This document shows, piece by piece, positions 31,162-37,874 of a stretch of DNA of 37,874 bases (positions are counted from its first letter, which is position 1; each line of letters opens with the position of its first letter). Under the pieces are notes generated by a model, which worked only from the letters and a program-made list of their open reading frames with translations, had not been told where the DNA came from and did no database searches. The position numbers and the translations under genes were made by a program. Source of the DNA: Spirochaetia bacterium (GTDB taxonomy: Bacteria; Spirochaetota; Spirochaetia; Treponematales; Treponemataceae); assembly GCA_900769985.1 (NCBI GenBank), contig CAAGIS010000031.1:1-37874 (forward strand). Direction: 5' to 3'.

Positions 31162-32004
31162 TTACAGTTTTTTTATCATCTCGCTTTCTTCTTTTATCTG
31201 GTTTCGTGTCATTGTTTCTGAATGTTTTAGCATGCTCACAGGAATCTTGTATGCTTTTTCCAAATCTTCGTCTGTCATTACTTCTTCAGGAGTACCGAGG
31301 TCGATGTCATGATTAGGATAAAAGAGCATCACTGTTTCTGCGTATTTTTTTGTCAAGTCAAGTTCGTGCATTGAAATGTAAACAGTTTTTCCTGTTGCAC
31401 TGCAAAACTCTTTTAAATATTTGAGGGAATATTCTTTCTGGTAATCTTCGCATGCAAAAAGAGGTTCGTCCATAAAAACAGCTTTTGAACCGAACAAAAG
31501 GGAGAATGCAATGAGCACGCGCTGCATCTGTCCTTTGCTGAGAACATTCAGTTTTTTTTCACCGAGGGAGTCAAGTTCAAAAACTTGCTTGATTTCTTCA
31601 AGAAAATCTTTGCCGGGATTTTGAATTCCTTTAGCATTTCCTTTTAACGCGCCGTTTGAATAGACATAATCAAGCAAATCAAAAACTTTGTCGTCTGTGT
31701 CAAATTCCATATTTTGATATATAAAAGATGCAAGCTCGTTTTTGTCGTCGTCTGTAAGTGTGCAAGTGTCTTTGCCGAAAAGCCAGATTTTTCCTTCCTG
31801 CGGTAAAATGCGTCCGCTTGCAAGAAGCATAAAAGTAGATTTGCCGCTTCCGTTTGGTCCGACAAGGCTTACAAAACCTGATGGTAATTCTGCAGAAAAA
31901 TGGTCGAATACAACAGGGCTTTGAATCTGATTGCCGTTTTCGTCAACGTCGCCTTCTACCGGCGGATATGAAAAATGAACGTTATTAAAAGTTATGATAT
32001 TCAT
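31162..32004 (-). CDS. Orphan ABC transporter ATP-binding protein
   Basis: 280 residues, a single nucleotide-binding domain: Walker A GPNGSGKST near 55, Q-loop IYQNMEF, signature LSKGQMQRV (Lys for the usual second Gly), Walker B AVFMDEP and switch His SMHELDL. An insertion with acidic residues (GDVDENGNQ) follows the first strand, and the last 40 residues are charged. No permease or binding protein is near; the upstream partner in the same operon is an aminopeptidase. The transported substrate, or a non-transport role, is unknown. AAGGA lies 9 bases before the ATG. Confidence 0.88.
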   Translation of the reverse strand: MNIITFNNVHFSYPPVEGDVDENGNQIQSPVVFDHFSAELPSGFVSLVGPNGSGKSTFMLLASGRILPQEGKIWLFGKDTCTLTDDDKNELASFIYQNMEFDTDDKVFDLLDYVYSNGALKGNAKGIQNPGKDFLEEIKQVFELDSLGEKKLNVLSKGQMQRVLIAFSLLFGSKAVFMDEPLFACEDYQKEYSLKYLKEFCSATGKTVYISMHELDLTKKYAETVMLFYPNHDIDLGTPEEVMTDEDLEKAYKIPVSMLKHSETMTRNQIKEESEMIKKL

Positions 32005-32034
32005 AATTAAAATTCCTTATTGAGTGCGCTGAAA

Positions 32035-33147
32035 TTAAATTTTCAATTCACCGTTTTCGAGGGCTGTAAAACTTGAGCCGTCTTTGTAGTGTATTACAAT
32101 AGTAGGATTTTTTACGACACCATCAAGGTGAATTAAACTTGGCGCATCTCCGTCATAGTTTTGCCCGATTGCAAAATGACATGTCTTAAACGCTTTCTCG
32201 TCTTCGAGCATATTTCCGCTGATGATTGCAGAAGGATTTAATCCAATTCCAAGTTCGCCGATATTGCGGGCATTGCGTTTGTAAATTTCGCCTTGGCCTT
32301 TAGGAAGTTTGCCTTCTTTTTCCATTTTGAGCGCTTTTGCTTCTGCTTCTTGAATTGTGTTTAAAAGGCGCTTTGCTTCCTGACCGCCTTTGACAGAAGT
32401 GACAAAACCGTTTTTGACAGTTACGTTGATTGGAGTTGAAATAATGGAATCTCCGTCACCGAATGTCATTGAGCCGTCGTAAACGATAGTTCCGTTGCAG
32501 CCAGTTCCGTCCTGAAGTGGATTTCCTACGACTGGACTTATGAAAACTTCGCCCGCAGGAATGTTTCCGCCGCTGCCCGGTTTTGAAAAATCTCCGTTAT
32601 CGAAAAGTGCTTTTCTGTTTTCAAGCGGAACTGTAAGGTTTGTGCCGGCAGGAGATGTGACTGTGGCGCTTACGGCGTTTTCAAATTTTTTGCCTAACTG
32701 ATTGCAGCGTTCTGCAAGAAGTGCGTAATCGATGTTCACTGTTCTGTCGAACATATTTTGTGTTAAGCCTGGTGTCCAGACTGCGCGCATTGTTTTTTTT
32801 CCGTTTAAAAGATAGTCAAAAATATGGTCAAACTTCTGACCGTCATCAGTCGTGTATGGATTTGCAGCTGCTTCCGGGTCTTTGCCGAGTTTCATAAACG
32901 AAATTGAAAGGAAGACGTCAGGTTCAGATTTGAGTGCATTTATTACGGCAGGTTCTGCGGCGTCCATCGCTTTTTTTGCAGGCTGAAAAAGCAATGTCGG
33001 CTCTGCGCCACATTCAAGACTTGCAGCGTAAAGTTCCTGCGCCATATCGGCGGTTTCGGGATTTGCGACGATTATGATTTTTTCTGATTTTTTTAATTTG
33101 CAGACAGTGTTTATGACAGTGTATGCAGGAGTATTTTCTTTTTTCAT
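32035..33147 (-). CDS. M29-family (aminopeptidase T-like) metallopeptidase
   Basis: 370 residues. The N-terminal half (KIIIVANPETADMAQELYAASLECGAEPT) and the catalytic half match the thermophilic aminopeptidase family M29: GGNIPAGEVFISPV and NIGELGIGLNP carry the conserved Glu metal ligands, and CHFAIGQNYDGDAPSLIHLDGV the late His and Asp. It should release N-terminal residues from peptides in the cytoplasm. The ATG has no ribosome site; an extended -10 lies nine bases before it. It is followed in the same direction by the orphan ABC ATPase gene. Confidence 0.85.
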   Translation of the reverse strand: MKKENTPAYTVINTVCKLKKSEKIIIVANPETADMAQELYAASLECGAEPTLLFQPAKKAMDAAEPAVINALKSEPDVFLSISFMKLGKDPEAAANPYTTDDGQKFDHIFDYLLNGKKTMRAVWTPGLTQNMFDRTVNIDYALLAERCNQLGKKFENAVSATVTSPAGTNLTVPLENRKALFDNGDFSKPGSGGNIPAGEVFISPVVGNPLQDGTGCNGTIVYDGSMTFGDGDSIISTPINVTVKNGFVTSVKGGQEAKRLLNTIQEAEAKALKMEKEGKLPKGQGEIYKRNARNIGELGIGLNPSAIISGNMLEDEKAFKTCHFAIGQNYDGDAPSLIHLDGVVKNPTIVIHYKDGSSFTALENGELKI

Positions 33148-33156
33148 AGTAAAAAT

Positions 33157-33162
33157 ATTATA
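33157..33162 (-). promoter_or_regulatory. -10 element of the M29 peptidase gene (leaderless type)
   Basis: Minus strand TATAAT preceded by TG (extended -10), nine bases before the ATG at 33147. No ribosome site lies in the gap. Confidence 0.5.
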
Positions 33163-33183
33163 TCATATTTTATAAAAAGTTTA

Positions 33184-33189
33184 TATAAT
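33184..33189 (+). promoter_or_regulatory. -10 element of rsmE (leaderless type)
   Basis: TATAAT is six bases before the ATG at 33196, the same distance as in pyrF, with no ribosome site. The -35 region is A/T-rich without a clear hexamer. Confidence 0.5.
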
Positions 33190-33195
33190 TAACTT

Positions 33196-34005
33196 ATGAA
33201 CATTTGTCTTTTTTCTGAGGCTGAACTTAACAAAGCGCTTGTATGGAATGATGAGCGCGCAATTCATTTAAACAAAGTGCTCCACAAAAAAACAGGCGAC
33301 ACTTTTTCTGCAGGAATTATCGGCGGGCAGGCAGGAACTGCGACAATTACGGAGACAATCCCGTACACAAATCCTAAAACAAATAAAACAGAAATTTCTT
33401 ATAGATTTGATTTTAAACCTGAAAGTGACGGCAAGATTCTTTTTCCTTTAAAAATGATTATCGGTTTTCCGCGCCCGATTCAGTTAAAGCGCCTGCTTCG
33501 TGACATCGCAGGACTTGGGGTTTGCGAAGTTCACCTTACAGGAACAGAACTTGGCGAAAAATCTTACATGCAGTCAACTTTAGTAGAACGTGGCGCCGCA
33601 TACAAAATGCTTTTAGACGGAACTGTCCAGGCGGCAAGCACTCATGTTCCGGCTTTGTTTTTGCATCAGGATTTAAAAGAATGTCTTGAGTTAATTCAGG
33701 AAAAAACGCAAAAATTTTTGCAGAGTGCTCAGAATACAAAATTTGCTCTTGATAACGTAAGGCCTGAATCAAGCCTGCAAAATCTTGTTTCAAAATTCTG
33801 CATTGAGCCGGATGAGATAAAAAAATCAGGAATAAATTTTATTGCTGCAATCGGAAGTGAGCGCGGCTGGACAGATGCCGAACGTGTTCTTCTTGCAGAA
33901 AAAGGCTTTACGCTCTGTTCAATGGGAAAACGCGTTTTGCGTACGGAAACTGCTGCAACAGTCAGCGCAAGCATAATTTTGTCTTCTCTCGGATTTCTTG
34001 ATTGA
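33196..34005 (+). CDS. rsmE: 16S rRNA (uracil1498-N3)-methyltransferase
   Basis: SPOUT-class enzyme methylating U1498 of 16S rRNA. 269 residues: N-terminal PUA-like domain (HLNKVLHKKTGD), then the knotted domain with MIIGFPRPIQLKRLLRDIAGLG, and the SAM-binding knot IAAIGSERGWTDAE and SMGKRVLRTETAATVS. The conserved GSERG and LRTETA blocks make the call firm. A perfect TATAAT, but no ribosome site, precedes the ATG. It diverges from the M29 peptidase across 48 bases. Confidence 0.95.
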   Translation: MNICLFSEAELNKALVWNDERAIHLNKVLHKKTGDTFSAGIIGGQAGTATITETIPYTNPKTNKTEISYRFDFKPESDGKILFPLKMIIGFPRPIQLKRLLRDIAGLGVCEVHLTGTELGEKSYMQSTLVERGAAYKMLLDGTVQAASTHVPALFLHQDLKECLELIQEKTQKFLQSAQNTKFALDNVRPESSLQNLVSKFCIEPDEIKKSGINFIAAIGSERGWTDAERVLLAEKGFTLCSMGKRVLRTETAATVSASIILSSLGFLD

Positions 34006-34055
34006 GGCGACAGTAAAACCACCTGGTAATAAAACCTGATAATAAAAGTGCTTAA

Positions 34056-34084
34056 TTGAAGAAAGAAAGTCGTTGTGCTAGAAT
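34056..34084 (+). promoter_or_regulatory. Promoter of the SprT-like gene (leaderless type)
   Basis: TTGAAG (34056-34061), a 17-base spacer and TAGAAT (34079-34084) with extended -10 TG at 34076-34077. Eight bases separate it from the ATG at 34093 and none of them resembles a ribosome site. Confidence 0.6.
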
Positions 34085-34092
34085 ACAAAAAT

Positions 34093-34902
34093 ATGGATAA
34101 CGAAAAAATCAAGGAAATGCTTTTGGATATTTCGCCGTCGTCTCTGGAATTTACTGTAACGCAGAGTGGCAAAGAAAGTAAGCGTGTAAACGGTCTTTAC
34201 AAACCTGATACGCACGAGATTATTCTGCACAATAAAAATTTTAAAACAGAAAACGAACTTGTCTATACGGCAGTTCACGAATATACACATCATCTGATTG
34301 CAGAAGAACAGCTTGCATTGAACGGCAGTTCTTATATGCCAAATGCAAAAGTTCATACCGAAAATTTCTGGGTAAGATTTCATTCACTTTTAAAAATTGC
34401 GGAAGAAAAAAAATATTATTCGCTTGATATAGAAGCAAGTCCTGAGTTAAAAGAACTGACAGAAAAAATTCGTAAAGAATATCTTGAAGTAAACGGAAAA
34501 CTTATGCAGGAGTTTGGAAGGCTTCTTGCAAAAGCTCATGAACTTTGTCAAAACGCAAACATCAGGTATGAAGATTACATTGACAGAGTTTTGTGCCTTC
34601 CGCGCAACAGCGCCAGGGACATTACGAGGGTTGGCGCTGTCAGTGACATAAATCCTTCGATTGGTTTTGATAATATGAAAATGATTTCGGCAATCAAAAA
34701 ATCTGACGAGCGCTCATCAGCTCAGGAAAAAATTCTTTCTGGCGAAAGTCCTGCAACAGTGCGCTCCCTTATGAAAAATAAATGCCAGTCAGAAACTGAT
34801 CCTAAACAGAAACTGGAAAAAGAAAAAAACAGACTTACAAAAACTATTGCACAGCTTCAGCAGCGTCTGGAATTTGTGGAGGAATCTCTTGCATCGATGT
34901 AA
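34093..34902 (+). CDS. SprT-like zinc metalloprotease domain protein with C-terminal coiled coil
   Basis: 269 residues. AVHEYTHH provides the zincin HExxH (H62, E63, H66), and KVHTENFWVRFHSLL downstream resembles the third-ligand H-x2-x-F-W segment (H88) of SprT/WLM metallopeptidases. The middle (about 115-210) is helical and unassigned. The C-terminus (about 235-269) is a Lys/Glu/Gln heptad-like coiled coil ending LQQRLEFVEESLASM. No signal peptide, so cytoplasmic. I choose the ATG at 34093: a GTG frame six codons longer begins inside the spacer/-10 of a good promoter. The next gene overlaps its end by 14 bases. Confidence 0.75.
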   Translation: MDNEKIKEMLLDISPSSLEFTVTQSGKESKRVNGLYKPDTHEIILHNKNFKTENELVYTAVHEYTHHLIAEEQLALNGSSYMPNAKVHTENFWVRFHSLLKIAEEKKYYSLDIEASPELKELTEKIRKEYLEVNGKLMQEFGRLLAKAHELCQNANIRYEDYIDRVLCLPRNSARDITRVGAVSDINPSIGFDNMKMISAIKKSDERSSAQEKILSGESPATVRSLMKNKCQSETDPKQKLEKEKNRLTKTIAQLQQRLEFVEESLASM

Positions 34903-35806
34903 AGAAAAATTTATTTTTGCTGTTTTATTTTTTGCAGGAATTAACTGCAATGCGCAAAGTCAGTCTGCTGTTTCGCCTGTTGCACCTGTTAGTCCTGTAG
35001 TTCCCGTTCCTGAAATTTCTGGAATCAATATGCCTTCTGTTCCGCAGATTTCGTCTTCTGCAAGTTCAGGAGATTTTTACAGACCCGGACAAAAAAATAA
35101 AAATACAAAAAGTCAAAGTGTTTCAAAGACAACAACAGAGGCGTCATCTGTTGTAAGCAAAAACACATCTTTGAATAACACTGGAACTTATCTTGATAAA
35201 CTGACAGATTTAAGTGCCCGTGATATTTCTGAACTTTCGGAGCAAGGACTTTTTTCAAATTTGACATCGCTTCTTGGAACAAACTCAGGTCTTGCGGGAA
35301 CAGGGATTTCTGGTTCACTTTCGCAAAATCAGAATCTTGTGCTTAATCAAATATTAAAGGAATTGCAGGAAATTAAAAAAACGCAGGGACAGCTTGCTTT
35401 GCAGAGCAAGGCAAAAAGCAGCGTGCAGGAAAAGTCTTTATGTCCTAAAATTTTACGGTTTGTAATTAATGGGCAGGATATTTTAAAATCGTGCAGCGAA
35501 ATTTATTTTAGCAGTGTTGAAAATGACGGCTCGTTTTTTTTGACAGGTGACTGCAGGACTTTGTATTCGAATCATCCTTTGACAGAAACTTTTTACATGC
35601 TATTTAAAACTGCCGGAACGAAAGACGGCAAAATTTTGTTCAATGTTGAAACGAACCTTTCGCAAAGCTATGAAAACAAAAATTCTGCATTGAGCATATT
35701 TTGTACACAGTCAAAACTTGTCGCAGGAAAAACAGGCAATTTAATTAATCTTCGTCAGACTGACGGAAGTATAAAAAGCGATTTGCTGATTGATATCGGA
35801 CAGTAA
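34889..35806 (+). CDS. Secreted protein of unknown function, TTG start
   Basis: 305 residues. The start is read as TTG at 34889, six bases after a perfect GGAGG (34878-34882); it gives a textbook signal peptide (MHRCKEKF, FAVLFFAG, cleavage near CNA/QS). A Pro/Val-rich repeat follows (SPVAPVSPVVPVPE), then a Ser/Thr/Asn-rich low-complexity region to about residue 110, a helical segment (LKELQEIKKTQGQLALQSK) and a globular C-terminal half from about 190 (ILRFVINGQDILKSCSEIYF, SQSYENKNSALSIF). The family is not recognised. It overlaps the SprT-like gene by 14 bases and is followed after 3 bases by rsmG. Confidence 0.72.
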   Translation: MHRCKEKFIFAVLFFAGINCNAQSQSAVSPVAPVSPVVPVPEISGINMPSVPQISSSASSGDFYRPGQKNKNTKSQSVSKTTTEASSVVSKNTSLNNTGTYLDKLTDLSARDISELSEQGLFSNLTSLLGTNSGLAGTGISGSLSQNQNLVLNQILKELQEIKKTQGQLALQSKAKSSVQEKSLCPKILRFVINGQDILKSCSEIYFSSVENDGSFFLTGDCRTLYSNHPLTETFYMLFKTAGTKDGKILFNVETNLSQSYENKNSALSIFCTQSKLVAGKTGNLINLRQTDGSIKSDLLIDIGQ

Positions 35807-35809
35807 TTT

Positions 35810-36499
35810 ATGACAGATTTATTGACACAAGGATTACGGCAGCTTGATTTTTTACCAGATGAAATTTTGCGCATTGAGCCGCTGATGGAAAAATATATAA
35901 ACGAACTTGTTCTTTTTAATTCGGCATATAATCTTGTAAATACAGACAGTCACGATGAACTTGTCGTAAACCATATTCTTGACAGTCTGTCTGCATGGAG
36001 CCAGATAAAAAAAATTGCATCAGAGCTGCAGGCTGAATATGGTTTGCAGAAAAAAGTTATTATAGGTGATATTGGTTCTGGAGGAGGGCTTCCTGGAATT
36101 CCTCTTGCTGCCAGTTTGCCGGAACTTGATTTTGTACTTGTTGAACGGATGAGCAAACGCTGTGCTTTTTTGGAAAATGTATCTGCTGTTCTCGGTCTAA
36201 AAAATGTGACTGTAAAAAATATCGAAGCTGAACGCGTTGAGAGAGAATCTGTTGATGTTGCAGTTTTTAGGGCATTCCGTCCGCTTGATAAAAAAATGAT
36301 AAAAACGCTTTTGAATATTATTTCTCAAAATGGAGTTCTTGCTGCGTATAAAGCAAAACTTGAAAAAATTAAAGAAGAAATGAGCGGCATAAATTACACG
36401 GAAGAAATGTATAAAATCATTCCACTTGAAGTTCCGTTTTTGACAGATAAAGACAGAACTGAATCAAGAGAGCGGAATTTAGTTTTAATAAAAAAGTGA
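35810..36499 (+). CDS. rsmG: 16S rRNA (guanine527-N7)-methyltransferase
   Basis: Methylates G527 of 16S rRNA; loss gives streptomycin resistance in several bacteria. 229 residues: FNSAYNLVNTDSHDELVVNHILDSL at the N-terminus, SAM motif DIGSGGGLPGIPLA, VERMSKRCAFLENV and VAVFRAFRPLDK, all typical of RsmG/GidB. It is in an operon with the SprT-like and secreted proteins rather than with parA/parB or trmE, its common neighbours. Confidence 0.95.
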   Translation: MTDLLTQGLRQLDFLPDEILRIEPLMEKYINELVLFNSAYNLVNTDSHDELVVNHILDSLSAWSQIKKIASELQAEYGLQKKVIIGDIGSGGGLPGIPLAASLPELDFVLVERMSKRCAFLENVSAVLGLKNVTVKNIEAERVERESVDVAVFRAFRPLDKKMIKTLLNIISQNGVLAAYKAKLEKIKEEMSGINYTEEMYKIIPLEVPFLTDKDRTESRERNLVLIKK

Positions 36500-36509
36500 T
36501 TTGAATGTT

Positions 36510-37853
36510 TTAAGAAATGACTTTTAAAAGTTTCATTAACTGAGGCTTTTCTATTAAGTCAATCGGGCGGCCGTCAATGTATTTGTGCGCTTCTTCTGAA
36601 AAAATGCCTGATGTTATGCAGAATCCTTTGTCACATTTTGTGTCGCGGATTTTTGCATGAAAGTCGCGGATGAACAGTTCTCCGATAGAACCTGTATTTC
36701 TGTAAAATCTGAAAAGTTCCTTGTCTTCCCATTTTGAATTTTCTACTTCGCACAAAATCTCAACGCTGTCAGAAATGACTTCGACATTGATGATTTTTAC
36801 AAAAGACTTTGAGTGGTAGTGTTTTACGAGGTTTCTGCAGAGTGCAACAAAGTCGCTCGTGCCGGAAGTCAAGTATGTCTGCAAATTAGAGTTCTGGCTC
36901 AGTTCTTTGTAGCGCGCGATGAGCTGGCTTACGTCTTTGTAAATAGGAACTATTGATTGAATTTTATAAAGGCAGTCAAGCCCTGCAGATATTTTATTTG
37001 TTTTAAAATAACATGAGGCAAGTCTGTAATTCAGTTCAAGGAAAATTTCCTGAGGAATGTCTGGAATTTTTAAGCCTATTTCAAAGTCCTGTGCTGCTTT
37101 GTCAAGTTGCTGCATTTTTGTATGTATTATACCTGCAGCAAGACTTGACTGCGCACCGAATTTTGGGTCAGGGCGGAGATGAGAAAAAATCTTGAGCGCT
37201 TTGTCACCAAAACCACATTCCTGCATTGCATCTGCAAGAGAAAAAAGAGCTTCTTTATCTTCAGGATTTTCGTTTAAGGCTCTGCGCAAAAATTGAACAG
37301 CTTCTTTAAATTTATGTCCTTTGTAACATGCAAGACCAAGCGGCTGGAAAATTCCCTGCGCATCAGGTTTTAAGGTGATTGATTTTTTTAATAACGGAAT
37401 TGCCTTTTCGTAATCGCCGGCTTTGAACATTGCCTGACCTAAATAGAAATTTGCTTCAAAACTGTCAGGAATTGCTTTTAAGGCTGTCAAAAGAACAGGA
37501 ATTGCTTCTGGGGCTTTTCCTAGTTTGACAAGACATATTCCGTGACGCAAGTTTGTTTCTGCGATGTCGATTTCTGTAAAGCGCGAAGATAGATTTGAAA
37601 GATTTTCATAAAGTGGAAGCGCTTTGTCCCAGAGATGTTCTGTATAGTAAAGTTCCGCAAGTGCAGACAGTGCCTGAACGTTTTGAGGATTGTGTGAAAG
37701 TTTTTTTGTAGCCTCCCTTATTATTGCAGCACGGTTTTTCTGTTTATGATTTCCTGCCGGATCGCGTTTTTTCTTATTTGAAAATAAAACCAAAAGTGTT
37801 GCAAAAACGAGAATGATTACAACTGCAATTGATATAGATAATACACTGTCCAT
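36510..37853 (-). CDS. Membrane-anchored TPR protein with C-terminal Mrr-like restriction-endonuclease fold
   Basis: 447 residues from the ATG at 37853 (AAGGTG upstream); a GTG four codons earlier is part of that ribosome site. One N-terminal transmembrane helix (about 3-24) is followed by a basic segment (KKKRDPAGNHKQKNR) and about six TPR units (for example ALSALAELYYTEHLWDKALP, ANFYLGQAMFKAGDYEKAIP, PLGLACYKGHKFKEAVQF). From about 330 the sequence changes: FVALCRNLVKHYHSK, VEILCEVENSKW, and KGFCITSGIFSEEAHKYI...LIEKP fit the Mrr/type IV endonuclease fold, including the late G-x-TSG-F-x2-EA strand-helix. The usual catalytic (Q/E)xK is replaced by CEVENSK, so activity is doubtful. Function unknown. 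Confidence 0.75.
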   Translation of the reverse strand: MDSVLSISIAVVIILVFATLLVLFSNKKKRDPAGNHKQKNRAAIIREATKKLSHNPQNVQALSALAELYYTEHLWDKALPLYENLSNLSSRFTEIDIAETNLRHGICLVKLGKAPEAIPVLLTALKAIPDSFEANFYLGQAMFKAGDYEKAIPLLKKSITLKPDAQGIFQPLGLACYKGHKFKEAVQFLRRALNENPEDKEALFSLADAMQECGFGDKALKIFSHLRPDPKFGAQSSLAAGIIHTKMQQLDKAAQDFEIGLKIPDIPQEIFLELNYRLASCYFKTNKISAGLDCLYKIQSIVPIYKDVSQLIARYKELSQNSNLQTYLTSGTSDFVALCRNLVKHYHSKSFVKIINVEVISDSVEILCEVENSKWEDKELFRFYRNTGSIGELFIRDFHAKIRDTKCDKGFCITSGIFSEEAHKYIDGRPIDLIEKPQLMKLLKVIS

Positions 37854-37874
37854 AAAAAAAATCACCTTTATAAA

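Noticed and set aside
34017..34050. Repeated TAATAAAA units after rsmE
   Set aside because: Low-complexity A/T sequence; two imperfect copies only, no stem followed by a U-run.

Overview
The window is a gene-dense, AT-rich chromosomal segment of a bacterium that I read as a spirochaete of the Treponema type. This is inference from gene content and order, not from a marker gene: a fused PyrK-PyrD, a fused AroD-AroE, a PASTA protein without a kinase, lipoproteins of the LPP20, LpoB and sulfatase-modifying-factor families, and several orphan proteins that look lineage-restricted. I saw no rRNA, tRNA, CRISPR array, insertion sequence, prophage or origin. It is mostly ordinary housekeeping chromosome with a few unusual architectures.

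Layout. 1-90 is the tail of a rubrerythrin-like gene. 249-3011 is a pyrimidine pair (pyrF, pyrK-pyrD fusion). 3011-3395 is the longest gene-free stretch: terminators, a candidate small RNA with its own strong promoter and terminator, then a long leader with a perfect hairpin before a flavin reductase gene. 4065-6995 is hisD-def-fmt. 7056-11838 is a PASTA protein, aroDE, rpiA and an RluA-family pseudouridine synthase, converging on era. A lipoprotein gene diverges from era, followed by a methyltransferase that converges on ftsK. A 6-phosphofructokinase gene diverges from ftsK and overlaps an FMN-dependent hydroxy-acid oxidase-like gene, which converges on a HAD phosphatase and gmd.

21722-23407 encodes a 561-residue protein I do not recognise, behind a near-consensus promoter and a 12-bp tandem repeat. 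23528-25806 is a reverse-strand envelope cluster (LpoB-like plus two LPP20-domain proteins). 25920-28306 is a TPP-riboswitch-controlled thiamine salvage operon (thiM, thiE, thiD). mntP, an outer-membrane beta-barrel and a ZIP transporter form a metal/envelope neighbourhood. A reverse pair (M29-like aminopeptidase, orphan ABC ATPase) diverges across 48 bp from rsmE. Then come a SprT-like metalloprotease, a secreted protein with a TTG start, rsmG, and a convergent membrane-anchored TPR protein whose C-terminus looks like an Mrr-type endonuclease fold.

Regulatory reading. At least seven genes have no Shine-Dalgarno sequence but have a -10-like hexamer 6-9 nt before the ATG (pyrF, hisD, era, the phosphofructokinase, the M29 peptidase, rsmE, the SprT-like gene), which suggests leaderless mRNAs. 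The other operon heads have clear AGGAG-type sites. TTG starts look frequent. The strongest leads are the small RNA, the leaderless pattern, the TPR-Mrr protein and the 561-residue orphan.
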